NCBI GenBank assembly: GCA_000727475.1
Contig: KL647292.1
Coordinates: 4,817,162-4,881,161 of the forward strand
DNA length: 64,000 nucleotides
Reading direction: 5' to 3'
Source of the DNA: Sarcocystis neurona
Lineage: Eukaryota > Apicomplexa > Conoidasida > Eucoccidiorida > Sarcocystidae
Below are positions 14,234 through 25,893 of this stretch, one piece after another (positions within the stretch are counted from its first letter, which is position 1; the number at the start of each line of letters is the position of its first letter). The position numbers and the translations under genes were made by a program. A model generated the notes under the pieces. That model was not told the DNA's origin. It was given only the letters and a program-made list of their open reading frames with translations, and did no database searches.

Positions 14234-17004
14234 TCAGAGCACAGCGTCAAGGTCCCTCTCTTCCCCGGCTGCTTGCTGCGCCATCTCGCGCTTCAAGAGT
14301 TCAAGCTGCTGCTGCAGGCTCCGCTGCAACTGCTGCTGCTGTCTGCACTCTGCTGCTACGTCGTGCAGAGTATTGCTAACTGCGCAGTCCACCGCCAACG
14401 TGAAGAGAGACCTGCAAGAATGAATCTGCACCAGCGACAGCACACGGGAGCCGCAGCCCGGTAGCCAGAATAATAGTAAGTGCGACAGCCCCGCGGCAGC
14501 GACAACACCATGGTGGCAGCAGCAGCCCGGTAATCACAGGAGCGACGCCATCAGCGTGAACAGCAACGGTTCACGGGCAGCAGAAGCAAAACAGCAGCAG
14601 TTCAGCAGCGGCAGAAGGAGCGCAGCAGCAGCACCACAGCGACAGCAGCAACACAGTAGCAGCAGTGGCAATCGCACACAGCAGCACAGCACAGCACAGA
14701 AGAACCAGGGCGGCCGCGGGAGTACAGCGGTAGCCCATCGCAGCAGCACAGGAAGACACACACCTGCTGCCAGCCACACAGCAGCAAAGGCGACCCGTAT
14801 GACACCAGCAGCACACCGCAACGTGTGCAGCACCAGCAGCACGTGTGTCGGCCTCCGCGTGCTTTGTACCCGAGCAAACAGACGCTTGCAGGTGCATCCA
14901 TATATATGTGAATGTCACCACACCTCCAGGAATGTACCTACTTGAAAAGAGCGGGGCAGTGGAGAAGGGAAAGAAAGACAGAGCACATTAAGTAGACGCT
15001 ACCCGCACATACGTGCAGTTTGCATGTGTATGCTGATATACTCACGTATAGAGATTTGGACAGAAGAAAAGAAAGGTAGGGCGGAAACAGAGGAAGAAGG
15101 GGAGATCAAACTGTGTACGAACGTGAACGACAATATACAGACAGGAAAGACAACAGAAATCAAGAAGACGTACGTATTCACAGAGGCAGAGAAAGACAAA
15201 TAAACAGAGACGCACATAGATTCCATCCTCGTTCCCTACTGGAACTTTGCACGGGATATATAAACGCGACGAAACAGGTACACAAAAAGGAGGAAGCAGT
15301 GTGTAATCATTTCTGCCGTGAACACATCTCGAGTGGAAAAGAGAGAGAGAGAGAAAGAAAGTTTTCCACTTGTGTGTGTAATAATACGACGACACACAGA
15401 CAAACAGAAACGGGGAATTTTCTTCATGTGCACTAAGCAAAGATTTGGTCCTCTGTACACCTCTGGAGTACGACGTAGCAAGAAGACTGTTCAAACTGTA
15501 TACGTGCACCGTGGAATCTTCGAACAAGACAGAGATGCTGAAGAGACAGAGCTGCTCACTAATTAGACACCTATCTCTCCACGGTACACACACAAATGTC
15601 AGTTGAGTGCCTGTATCAACCGAGAAGTCCAGGAGGAGTAATGCTGCCAGGCAAAGCTCTCTACACCCGGACGTTATGTAGAAACATACCTGTGTATACA
15701 TGGACGTGGTGAATGCGACAGAGAAAGACACCGAGGCAAATCCAAGTACAAGAGAGGAGACAGAATGACTACATATACTATATGCATATAGCGCCTCTTT
15801 CTTAGGCCACAGGGACTGATGGAGAGAGCCCGGTGTACTCAAAAGTGCACCTCTCTATACGCGGGGTTTCAGATAGGTCCTCTGCCTTCTCGAACGGGCA
15901 GAAGAAAGGCTATTTTCCCTTCCTTCGAAAGAAACGCGTGCTTACAATTGAGTAAGCCTGTAACTTCATCAAGAAGTTATCGATCGACATGTTGGTGACG
16001 CTGCCGTCTTCGCTGACCTGCAGGAACACAGCAGAAACAAGAAGGAAGATGGCATAGTGAGGCAGACGACAAAACGAGAAAAAGAGAAAGGACAGCACAG
16101 CGCGAGAGAGAAAGCAAGAAGAGAGCCACTAAAGTGGAGAAAATCGGTGGTGTACAGGACAGAGGAAGGGGAAAGAACAAAGCTGACAGAAACGACGGGG
16201 GAAGAAGGAAAGGAAAGTGGCGGAGGACAGGGAGGAGGAATACTCGAGAACAGGGAAGGGACGGAAGAGGGGGACACGTGAAACGATACGGAACAGAAGA
16301 CATCGCCAAAAAAGAAGGCAAGACGGCAGGAAAGGAAACAACGGGAGGAACGGAAAACAGGAGAGAAGCGGCACAGAAAGGAAGAGGCCACGAAGACGGA
16401 CAGAGAGCGTCAGGACGAAGCGGAGGAAATGTCGAGGGACAAGTACTAACAGAGAGGCGGGGAAAAACGAAGACAAAAACACGAAAATGGCCGGTAGAGG
16501 GAGGGGCAGAGAAGGGGTATGGATAAGAAATGGAAGCGAGGACCTACGGAGCTGCACGGGCGGGGGGAGACCAAAGTGAGGAAGGCAGATACTCAGCAAA
16601 AGGAAGACGAGAAAGACGGGAAGGGACACCAGGCAAGAATAACGGAGACGTGAAAAGGGCAGGAGATACAAGCGAACCTTGGGTCACCAAGGGGAGTAGC
16701 AAAAAAGAAGGAAAAGGAGGAAACGAGGCGAAGGACGAATACGAAAAAAGTATACATATATATATGCGAAGCGCTGCAGTACGTGCACGTCTCAACCCTG
16801 TCGACTGCAGTCGAAAATACGGACACAAATACATAATTTACACGGCCCAGACAGCCGCCACGTTGAATACCGACAAGCTACCAAATAACTACCCCATGGA
16901 AAGGGCAAGCCAAAGGACAGCTCTACCATAATACACGTACAAGTATGCATATGTGTGCGTACACAGACGCTCAGAGGAAGGAATACAGATATGTAAGCGT
17001 ATAC

Positions 17005-17037
<33 letters not shown>

Positions 17038-19814
17038 TGATTGATAGATATAGATAGATAGAATGGCGGGCAAATATTTATATGGTATCCACAGATGTTA
17101 CACATACAGAGGTATGATAGACACATATACCGAGGTGTCCACGTGTAAACGTCTGAATGTATGTATATTGATGGAGTCACGGGAGACAGACACACACACA
17201 CACACACAGGTAGATCGATGTACATACATAAATACATATATATGTATATATGTATACGTATATTTAAATGTGTGTAGGTGGATATCCACGAATGCGTGCA
17301 AACAAGACAGAGAGACCTACGGAGGGGCATAGGTGAAGCTTTCTATCTGCGTGTCTATCCTGGTGCAGAGTGGGTCACAGGCAGATACACACATGCACAC
17401 ACATACACAGTTGTACACAGACTTACGTAGATAAAAGTATGGATATGCACAAACATACATATACGTATACATGTACATCGAGCGAGAGGGGAAGAGACGC
17501 GGGGGTAGATTCACATAGACGAGGACATATGCAGTAAATGGATATGGAGTTGCAACAGGGGACTGTCCCGCTACGTATATTTTGTGAGGGGAAAGTCAGT
17601 CAGGAAAGGCGAAGGACGAAGAGGCAGCCAGGAGAAAAACATCTATTGCGGCTTGACGCCAAGAGAGGCAATTTCACCACAACTGTCGAGAATAGGTGCT
17701 GCCCATACACGTGTGTACGAACCGGACTGAAGGAAGTGTCGGCTCTGTCTATACGTCTATATACAAGATAATGTGCATATGTTTGTCATTACGTGTATAT
17801 GTGTGCGCCTCCCTATGATCTGCCAACGCACAAGTCTATCACCACACACGCCTCTAACAAGTCAAATATATGCATCTACATATATACATATATACATACG
17901 CGTGTCTCTGCGCCTTCGCACACGAATTGCCGTGTTCACATTCGACTGTCTGCGAAGCTCCCCCTGAAGACCCGCGTTTCTTCGCTGTCGTTCTTCCGTT
18001 CGCCGAACATCGCACCGTGGCAACGCAGCACACAGGAGGAGGTGCCTCGAGCGGCCAAATGGCTTGATAACGGCTGTGTCACCACATCTCTGTAGAAGTG
18101 GACACACTTGACACACTTCTTGTTGTTCTTTTTCGGCTGCGCGTAGAGGTGCATACACACCTCGGTCTGCTGTTTTATGAAACGTGCGTACAGCAGAAGT
18201 ACTACGCCTGCGCAGAAGACGTGCTTGCAAGGAGAATAAACGTGCCTGTCTACTCAGACAGAGTGGGGGACGCCGCAAGCGTTAGTCCTTGAAAGTTCTT
18301 CCCCCCCCAGACGTGTTGTGCAGTTGTAGGTCTAATCGAAATGTGCTCTGACTATAGAGATGCAGACGTTGCAGAAGAAAATGAAAACCGTCCGCAAAGC
18401 GTTATGCAGACGCACTGTCGGAAAACAACTTCGTCTGCGGCTAGGTGTACGTACACTCCACAAAATTTCCAGAGCGCTTTGATGTACGAGAAAGTGTAGC
18501 GCTGGCGCGCACGGAGCGAACCACAAGGAGATGCTACGAATGTTATCGAGATCCACGGGAACACATTTCCATGGGCGCGCACACACGCGGAAGGAAACAG
18601 AGAATTATTTTCGTCTTCTGAGTGCGGACGAGATACAGTACACTCACAGCGCAGGAATCCAGAAGGGCGTTCGAGCTGGAGATCATCCGTCCGATATGCA
18701 GGTTTGCCGCCTGGTGCATGCAGGGTCTGTAGTCAGCCATTCTTCTGTCCTAAAATAACAGAATAAAGCTCGAATTCCCTTTCCCTGAAGCGACTGCAGC
18801 GTCGTTTCCGTATTTGCTCAACAACAACAAATGGCACAGACGCAAGGTGGACAGCAGAAGTCCGCGAAAGGGAAAGCGCTGCACTATCGAGGAGGTACCT
18901 GAAATTCTTATGCTCACACTGTCCTGAGAAGTGGATACGGAGACGAAAAATACAAAGACGGATGAATGAAATGGGGCGGGAGAGCGGAACACGTGGAAGT
19001 ATTCCTTTCAAGTAACCACAACGTTCGCTGCGTATCACTACCTTTCTAAGAAATGTCGACCGGGGATCTAGCAGTTTACTGACAATGAGCGAAGCGGAAC
19101 GCAACCAAGAAGCTTGTTTCACGTTCGACTGCAACGGACGCCTCTCTTCACTGCGGCAACAACTACGATACGACTTAGATGTTTAAGACTCGGAGTGGGA
19201 GAGGAGGAGAATGCATAGGAGAAAAAGCAAAGAGGAGGGAAACCGAGGAAGAAGCAAAGCCGGAGAGGCGAAGCAGCGGGAAGAAGTGAAATTTAGTGAG
19301 GAAGGCGAGGAAGGCGAAGGGGCGTTGTTCGGGCGGCACAAAGTAGGCAGGAGGAAGGCGAGTGCGAGCTCTCAGCTACATTGTGTTGAAAAAGAGGAGT
19401 TTTTCTAAGCTTCTCACACACACTTGAAATAGAATACGAGGGAACGAGCGAAAACTACATGGAAGATGGAGGCGAAATGAAGAAGGAGGCAAGGCCATTC
19501 TTACGGACAAAACAGTGAGGAAGAAGGATAATAGGGAGAAGCATTAGAGGAACGGACGCTCACAACACTAGAGTGGTCCAGAAGAAAAGTAAAAAGGTGG
19601 TTACGCACACACACACGAGAGCGAAAACCAGACTTGGAGCAGTCGAACCTTGACTGGAGACGACTTGTGAAAGGAAACCTCAATATGCGCGCGAGCAATG
19701 AAAGCGAAGGAGAACGTTTACGTACGACAAGGAAACTAAGTTTTGAGAAATAGAAGCAACATACACCGGGAGGCGCCGAGTCACAAAGCGCTGTGCGTGG
19801 TACGGTCGACGCAT
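14234..19814 (-). CDS. Small seven-exon gene, about 221 aa, function unknown
   Basis: Exons on the minus strand, 5' to 3': 19814-19767, 19128-19042, 18749-18648, 18501-18462, 18207-18083, 16017-15946 and 14425-14234. They sum to 666 nt and every junction is in phase. Several splice sites are strong: donors CT/GTGAGT (18647) and ATT/GTAAGC (15945), acceptors TTATTTTAG (18750) and TTCCTGCAG (16018). The N-terminus is basic (MRRPYHAQRF), which would suit a mitochondrial or nuclear protein. The middle has a Cys pair in KKCVKCVHF, and the C-terminus is a Gln-rich coiled coil (about 40 residues, QQQQLQRSLQQQLELLKREM) ending DLDAVL. I recognise no family. The first exon is the weakest; translation could instead begin at the ATG at 18740, nine bases inside the third exon, with the upstream exons as 5' leader. 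The donor at 18461 is also uncertain. Confidence 0.5.
14236..14870. repeat. CAG/CTG triplet cluster
   Basis: Imperfect CAG and GCA runs, isolated and interrupted, extend from the last exon of the seven-exon gene into the intron at 14.5-14.85 kb. The exon part is translated as poly-Gln; the rest is intronic. The repeats keep several frames open on both strands, so ORFs at 14534-14945 are not evidence of genes. Confidence 0.8.
15000..15945 (-). other. Intron of the seven-exon gene with a long open frame
   Basis: The minus frame at 15042-15842 is 266 codons long and starts at ATG, but it is Ser, Leu, Val and Phe-rich from a pyrimidine-rich strand, contains microsatellite-coded stretches, and sits wholly between two well-supported exons (15946 and 14425). 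I read it as intron. An alternative exon inside it cannot be excluded. Confidence 0.4.
16040..16760 (+). repeat. Polypurine tract in an intron
   Basis: For about 700 bases the plus strand is almost entirely A and G with rare C and T, so the minus-strand transcript of the seven-exon gene carries a long pyrimidine tract in its 2-kb intron. Overlapping Lys/Arg/Gly/Glu-rich plus ORFs and Ser/Pro/Leu/Phe-rich minus ORFs arise from this bias and are not genes. Smaller tracts of the same polarity occur at 7,330-7,580, 15,060-15,370, 19,190-19,330 and 57,300-57,460. Confidence 0.75.
16990..17064. repeat. TA / GA / GATA microsatellite cluster
   Basis: A (TA) run is followed directly by (GA) and then GATA-like units. 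It lies in the large intron of the seven-exon gene. Similar TA-rich microsatellites are scattered through the window about every 2-5 kb. Confidence 0.85.
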
Positions 19815-19840
19815 GCAACTATGAGGAAATTCTATCTTTT

Positions 19841-19969
19841 TCTATGGCACACGCGAAAGGGGCTCCGCCTTTGATTCCACGTGAGACGACGCGGAAGGCT
19901 AGAGAAAACAACAAAAATAGTTTATGTCGCATTTGTCACGTGGGAGGAGAGCCGCTTTTTCTTCCGTGT
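19841..19969 (+). CDS. RING-CH-like first exon (partial gene)
   Basis: ATG at 19841 opens a frame of 46 codons. It carries CRICHVGGEPLFLPC, which matches the first half of a RING-CH (RINGv) zinc-binding domain: a Cys-x2-Cys pair, then a short acidic-glycine link and PLxxPC. Members are membrane-bound E3 ubiquitin ligases of the MARCH/Doa10 type. A donor CC/GTGTAAC at 19968 would end the exon inside the Pro codon before the third zinc ligand, and the next exon should supply the Cys-x-Cys-x-Gly part. I could not find that exon downstream, so the gene is incomplete or the motif is chance. The start codon lies only 26 bases from the divergent start proposed for the minus-strand gene. Confidence 0.35.
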
Positions 19970-19999
19970 AACACAACCTAACAACCCAGTGGCAGAAAA

Positions 20000-22900
20000 A
20001 TATTTGTTGGTGGACCAACAATGAAGTTACCACGGACAGGGAAAAACTGCTGAAAAGAGGGTAAAGGAGTATTATTTACTGACTAACAGCTTCAGCGGCA
20101 ACAATGGCAATGGTAGACGTAACCTCCAGTGATGAAGAGCAGGAGGCTTTCTGTATGGACGTGCATGCTTCTAGAAGTTTCGCCCTGGTGCGCATGTACA
20201 CTTCTTTCAACAGATGTAGAACATACGGTTGTATCACCCACGTGTGAAATGTTCCTGTCGATGTAGAGTCAAGCTACGGAAGCACGTTATATATATTGTT
20301 GTGTCGGGTCGTCTACATACACGTGTGTATGAAAGTTAGTGACTGCTGGTAGGCTTAGACCCCTGGAAGAGGTCCACAGTTGAGCTGAGATGAATCGAAT
20401 CCGCCCAGCTGGAAGCAGTGCACTTTTGTGCAACCGCCACGAGGCAAAAGGACGAAAGGAAACAGAATCAACACGGCTGAAGTGGAAGAAAGAAACACAT
20501 GAAGAGGAGGAATGCTCAAAAAGAGTGAACTGCACGCTCTTGCTGACAAGACCAGAACGGAAAGCTGCTGAGAGTGTTTTAAGAGTCAAGAGAGCCGGTT
20601 CCAGAGATCTTTGCAGAAGAGAAATGAGTAGAACCCGTAGGATCGTCTTCGGAGCATGTCGGTTTTTGAGGGCCCCACCACGCTTTGAAAAATCTAGAGT
20701 TACTTTCGCAGATGTGCAGGGTGTACCTGCCGAACTATAACATTAATATTTTACACAAAAATTATCTATATATATGTATATATGTAGTGTTTATCGAATT
20801 AGGGTATGTCTAGGAGAGTCGTCCAATGAGTGCGTGTGAATTCGTGGGAAAACGAACCGATATAGGTGAAACCATCTCAGTCCCGTATAGCGTTGTACAC
20901 TGAGTGATAGACCTTTTGAGGTACGATCGATACTTGCGCTTTATGGTGTGTTTCACCGCATCCATACGCTTGGTGAATATACACACGTGTACACGTATAC
21001 ACTTGAACGAGACGTAGGTACACTGAACACATGTACACTAGACGGGGTCGTCTACTTCTTTAAATATACACACGTGTATACCGCGGATGCACGCTGCTGT
21101 GGCGGTCATCTCGATAGACCCTGCTGTACGTGGCGCTGGCGAAACGGTCGCGTGACCCAGCAGATTTTCATTTCAAGAGTGGGCAGTGGCTTTACGTACC
21201 GTCCCACTTTTTGGACAGTGAAAACCATCGGGTTTGCAGCATTCCCACTGAGGAAAAGACCTCATACACATTCGTGGAATGAAAATAATGATATGACGTT
21301 TATCCCGACACATGAACCTGTAGGCTGGCACAATTCGATAGTATACCCGTACTGTTGTGTTGTTATGATTATCGTGAACCGTTCGTAAAGAATGTATGTC
21401 TCTACGCAGATACATGTGTACGTGTACACATGCAAAGACAGGGAGATTGTACTGTCTCAGGAAAAAAATGACTTTTCTACATACTTGCCTTTAGAATGCG
21501 TCTGAAACTGTGCAGCTTGCAGAATGACAAGGCTCGAAATTCTGCTGATCAGTCAGTCCTCCGTAGATATTCACCTTCCATTTATTAAGTATACCGGGTC
21601 GTAGCATCTAAACAGTGTGCGAATCCATATTGTTGTACTCTCATCTGTTCGCGTGCGAAGCAATATTGTTGTACTTTCATCTGTTCGTTTATTTATCTAC
21701 GGACTTGTGTGCAGGTACACGCACGCACGTACTCGATACTTCTTCAAGCCCTGTCCCAAGAAGTACTTCCACGGGACAGGTACTCGTCAAGGTGCTGCCA
21801 TAGAAAACCGCCTCACTTCACCGCGCGCAAGCGAGCTGCACTGCATCAGTACATCTGTACATACACAGATATATACATGCGTGCTCTTACACTTCAAACA
21901 TGTATATCTAGGTGTGTTCGTTTGGACATGTATACATAAATACATGATACGTACGACTCCGTCCGCAGGTGCAAGTGTGACTGTGGTCACACGTTGACTT
22001 CTAGGAGACACGCGGACACGGCCCCGCGAATGATCGCTGTGTGCAAGATGCCTCGTTTCCGTCTTTTGTTCTGCTAAGCTTCCTCTACACCTGGAAGCAT
22101 GGTGCCTGTGTTACTCGCGTGGGCGGTGACTGGAGCCGGTGCACCTGCGGCCGTGAGTCACAAAAAGTATGCAAATCCGAGATATGCCTACCTGGCCCCT
22201 ACTGATAGCTATGAATAAACGCATCTGTTCACGCTGTTGTTCTTCGGTGTGCATCACTTTAGTACTAGAGGCACGGTCAACTGCAACATTATGCCCCAGA
22301 ACGGACACACTGGTGTATATACCGTCTAACGCCCACCGTACAGCTGAACATACACACGTACATACACCCACTGTGTGCAGTCATACTGAGCGTAGCGCGT
22401 ACGTGTTCAAAAACATTTTCTGCGAATTCCTGACGTTGCCCACGCGCCCAGACTCACGTAAACCGCACGCATACATCGGCGTATGCAACTGTATTTGTCT
22501 CCTGCCGACTGCTGCACCCCTCTGTTGCGACCTGTTTCCAAAGCAACATCCGTGTCTATCGAGCCGTCATCTCACGGTGTGCGAGTTTAGCTTTTGAAGC
22601 TCAGCAGAAAATGGCAAAACTCCTCCTTCTGCGAAATGTATTTATCGGTATCGGGGGAACAGGTACGTGCACTGCCCTGCAGCGACTGGTCGAACAACTC
22701 ACCTGACCCTACACATACGCAGTGCACGTACGTAGAACCCAATTACCTGTCCACAAAGGTACCGCTACACGTCTGCAGATGTGTTTACCTTTATGCGTAG
22801 ACATACACAAGCACTTGGCCAAAAGCTGCGAGTATCAGTGACAGGTTACTGAGAGCAATGCAACGCTGGCGGTCATACCAAAGAGGGAACGCGCGAAGGA

Positions 22901-23640
22901 ACTGCCGTATCGTATCACAGGGGCGGTAAACATATATGTGCACAAGTGCTTCTTCACGTAGATATTATATTCATAGATGCATTTACAGGGTGGGTGAGCT
23001 GCTGCAGCCAAACTGGTGTTAGCCACGCCTGCTGCTGACGGAAAGTATGGACCGCCGGCGAGAGATACTCTAGAGGACCGGATCAGCAGCTATTCCATGC
23101 GCTACTTGATGCCACACGTTTTGCACAGTGCATTCTACCTACAGCAAACCTGCAAGTTCTGTGTATCAGCATAGATATATATATATATATATGCTTAGGC
23201 GCACGCATGTTGATCATGTGCAGTCATTAGCAGTACTATGCGTACGCAGATACTGTATGCCGCGGCTTGTTCAGGATCTCTGGTAGAGGTGAGCACGCAT
23301 GCACGTCATGCTCCTCCTCCGTTTTGAGAAATGTGCAGCAGCTTCAAGCAAATTTCGAAAGACTGTTACAACTGAGACCTATTCAAAGGGATCCTTCTCC
23401 GAAACGCTGAATCCCCTCCAGTCATCGGCAAGTTTTTCAGTTACACGGCGGCCTGAATGACCCTATCTTCACAGAAAATCTTCGAGAGCAGTCAAGTTGC
23501 GTTCTATAAAACAAGCTCATCTGTGATCAGCCACCTCTTTAAACGACCTCTACTCTCGATGTGACATATATTCTCTTCGTACGACATTCTCAGTTCAACA
23601 GGACGTCGCCCGTAACACGCGTCTAATCGAGTTTGTCGCT
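20000..23640. other. Sparse region
   Basis: An ATG-started 116-codon plus frame at 20390-20740 ends with VTFADVQGVPAEL, resembling the segment before the Walker A motif of FtsH-type AAA proteases, but no Walker A, Walker B or zinc-protease motif follows in any frame, so I do not call a gene. A partial tandem duplication of about 36 bases (ATATTGTTGTACTYTCATCT...) sits at 21,627-21,690. Microsatellites of TA type occur at 20,765-20,785 and 23,175-23,192. Confidence 0.4.
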
Positions 23641-23657
23641 CCGATCTCTACAAAAAG

Positions 23658-23965
23658 GGACTACGTTTCTTCATTAGGCATATTCACAACATGGCTTCGA
23701 AATTATCCGCGGCTACGTACGCATAGATACGTATATATATATAAGTGGCAAAAATGCCTGTCCTTCTTTGTTACATTCTTCAGTTACATAGACTCATTAC
23801 TGATCTGCTCAGGAACACTCAAGCTCACTCGCTAAATATATGTGTATACGCGTGCGCATGCATATACATGTACGTATATATATACCTGCATACATAAACG
23901 AAAGATAGGGACGTCGCTTGTGTATCTCGTCTTTGCTCGGTAGACAACGAAATCTTTCGTTCTTC
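23658..23965 (+). repeat. 308-bp direct repeat, copy 1
   Basis: This stretch matches 24250-24557 with a constant offset of 592 bases, no indels, and no mismatch that I can find by eye. Copy 1 contains the last 80 bases of a candidate minus-strand exon (reading KNERFRCLPSKDEIHKRRPY) plus its donor and part of the intron. Outside the repeat the flanks differ at once. Such identity implies a very recent duplication, gene conversion, or an assembly error. Confidence 0.95.
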
Positions 23966-24249
23966 GGCGCGTAACGTCTACCGGATACAATTTCTCTTGG
24001 GGGACACGAAGTCGTCAACGAAGAGGCTCTCCGTCGGTGCTTCACTGAAATTCTGACCTCTCCGCCAAACTGAGACACTCACTCGTTCGTCAACTTCCTC
24101 TCTCTGGGCAGCATTGATGAAATCAGACGTACAGAAGGCTCTACCGTTTCTTGAATGCAAGTACGAATGCGGGGCGTCGGTACTACTGCGAAAAACGTTC
24201 TCTTTTCGTTCAACTTCCACCCCTCCATGACAGCCACCTTCACTAGGTA

Positions 24250-24557
24250 GGACTACGTTTCTTCATTAGGCATATTCACAACATGGCTTCGAAATTATCC
24301 GCGGCTACGTACGCATAGATACGTATATATATATAAGTGGCAAAAATGCCTGTCCTTCTTTGTTACATTCTTCAGTTACATAGACTCATTACTGATCTGC
24401 TCAGGAACACTCAAGCTCACTCGCTAAATATATGTGTATACGCGTGCGCATGCATATACATGTACGTATATATATACCTGCATACATAAACGAAAGATAG
24501 GGACGTCGCTTGTGTATCTCGTCTTTGCTCGGTAGACAACGAAATCTTTCGTTCTTC
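24250..24557 (+). repeat. 308-bp direct repeat, copy 2
   Basis: This is the second copy of the 308-bp repeat. It carries the same exon end and donor as copy 1 and is joined upstream to the rest of the exon at 24655-24558, so it is the likelier source copy. The 284 bases between the copies are unique. Confidence 0.95.
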
Positions 24558-24655
24558 AGCAGTACCTTCTTAATAAGACGTCGGATACTCTCTGTCTTGA
24601 GCACTTCATTGACTGAATAAAACGCTTTTACATTAACCAGCAGGAGTATCTCCCC
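24478..24655 (-). CDS. Candidate internal exon, unknown gene
   Basis: The exon is bounded by acceptor GTTTTTGCCAG (24656) and donor GCAG/GTATAT (24477), and stays open for 59 codons in the phase set by the acceptor. It reads GEILLLVNVKAFYSVNEVLK and continues with a basic, charged segment ending RRPYLSFMYA. No family is recognised. An ORF between the repeat copies (24232-24100 minus, donor ACGA/GTGAGT near 24090) would join it in phase, so the two may belong to one gene interrupted by the 308-bp duplication. Confidence 0.35.
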
Positions 24656-25547
24656 CTGGCAAAAACACGCCGTTGTCTCTACACACACACGCATACACAT
24701 GCATGCGTACATACATGAATATGCACTTAACCCATACCTACACAGACACTTACACGCCCCTCTTTATATAACACACGCATTCTTACATGCATATACGTCC
24801 ACATAATTTCAACAGAGATACACGCGTGTATGTATATATATATATATATATATGCCAACACATTTATATTTGTATGTGTTGGAAAGATACATCCATACAG
24901 GCGTTTCTTGCGGACACATGTATATTTTTATATGTTGAGAACGTTTGCGGTGCTCTCTTCATCGTCTCCTTGCATACACGCGCACACACGTCGGCCGTGT
25001 CGGTGTTGCACGAGCCCACTCTGTCGCTTCTGAAGATTTCTTGAGACTCAACTGTTTGCTGCTGCTGTTTTTCCACATGTCTGTCTGCATGTAATGTCCA
25101 CTAAATTTGCAACTTTTTAAGAGGACCTTGCGTCGGTTCTTGCTTCGGAGCTTCCTTGTCCACACACACACAAAGAAGGGTCGTCGGCGCTGCGTGGAAG
25201 GACCTTCCCCAGTCTCGACATTTCCCCGTACACCGAGACTGTTCGTTGCTGCTGCAGGAGAGCACGCCCTCCCGGCACTCCTCTGGTGTGCTCCAGGAGT
25301 CGTAAAAAGTTTTTCCCGCAGCTTTAGGTGCGCGACGTGAATACCAGCATATAGACAAAAGTTCAACCTACTCGCGTAGGTAGTTACTTACACCCGCTTG
25401 CATACGCTGTGTGCAGACAAAAAATCGCAACCGTCTGGACGCGTATGGACGCATCTGCGTGGCGAGGAAGACCTACTGACATCTGCGCTCGTATACCTTA
25501 CACACACTTATAATACACGTGTATACGTACGCATATACACATCGCAG

Positions 25548-25893
25548 AAGCGACGCGGAGTCTCCAGCCTCGTCCACGCTTACCAAGTCGTTCCCCTCAA
25601 TCTCCCCAACACTAAACGCTTTCCACGTCAAGAAGACGGAGCACTCCACGCGCACGAGTCCACCCCACGCCGGCAACGGCAAAGAGCGTTCACAAACACA
25701 CGGGAAGGACAAAAGACGCACAAGCCCAGGCAAAGACCGGGCGAGAACTTCTTACAGCAGTTCCACACACGGAAGCGACCTGACTATAGGCCCGTACGAC
25801 TCACGTATATACTACTCACCAACAGACACGCAGATCATCTACGCGCCCCGCTTCCACTCGTTCCGACGGTATGCCTTTGATTTCTCATACTAA
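25548..25893 (+). CDS. Candidate C-terminal exon, Ser/Lys-rich with Tyr-rich end
   Basis: Acceptor CACATCGCAG precedes an open frame of 114 codons ending at TAA (25891-25893). The product is Ser/Thr/Pro-rich, then basic (GKDKRRTSPGKDRARTSY), and ends in a Tyr- and Arg-rich tail (IYYSPTDTQIIYAPRFHSF). The exon could join in phase to an upstream plus frame ending at a donor at 25326 (AGCTTTAG/GTGCGC). I recognise no family. The composition is unlike the surrounding microsatellite-coded frames, which supports real coding. Confidence 0.4.

Noticed and set aside
14500..14870. Regular-looking CAG repeats as a possible CRISPR array
   Set aside because: These are imperfect triplets without fixed-length spacers, in eukaryotic DNA.
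15042..15842. 266-codon minus ORF
   Set aside because: It lies wholly in an intron of the seven-exon gene and is biased by a pyrimidine-rich strand and microsatellites.
20390..20740. FtsH-like AAA protease fragment (VTFADVQG)
   Set aside because: No Walker A, Walker B or HExxH motif follows in any frame within the next kilobases.
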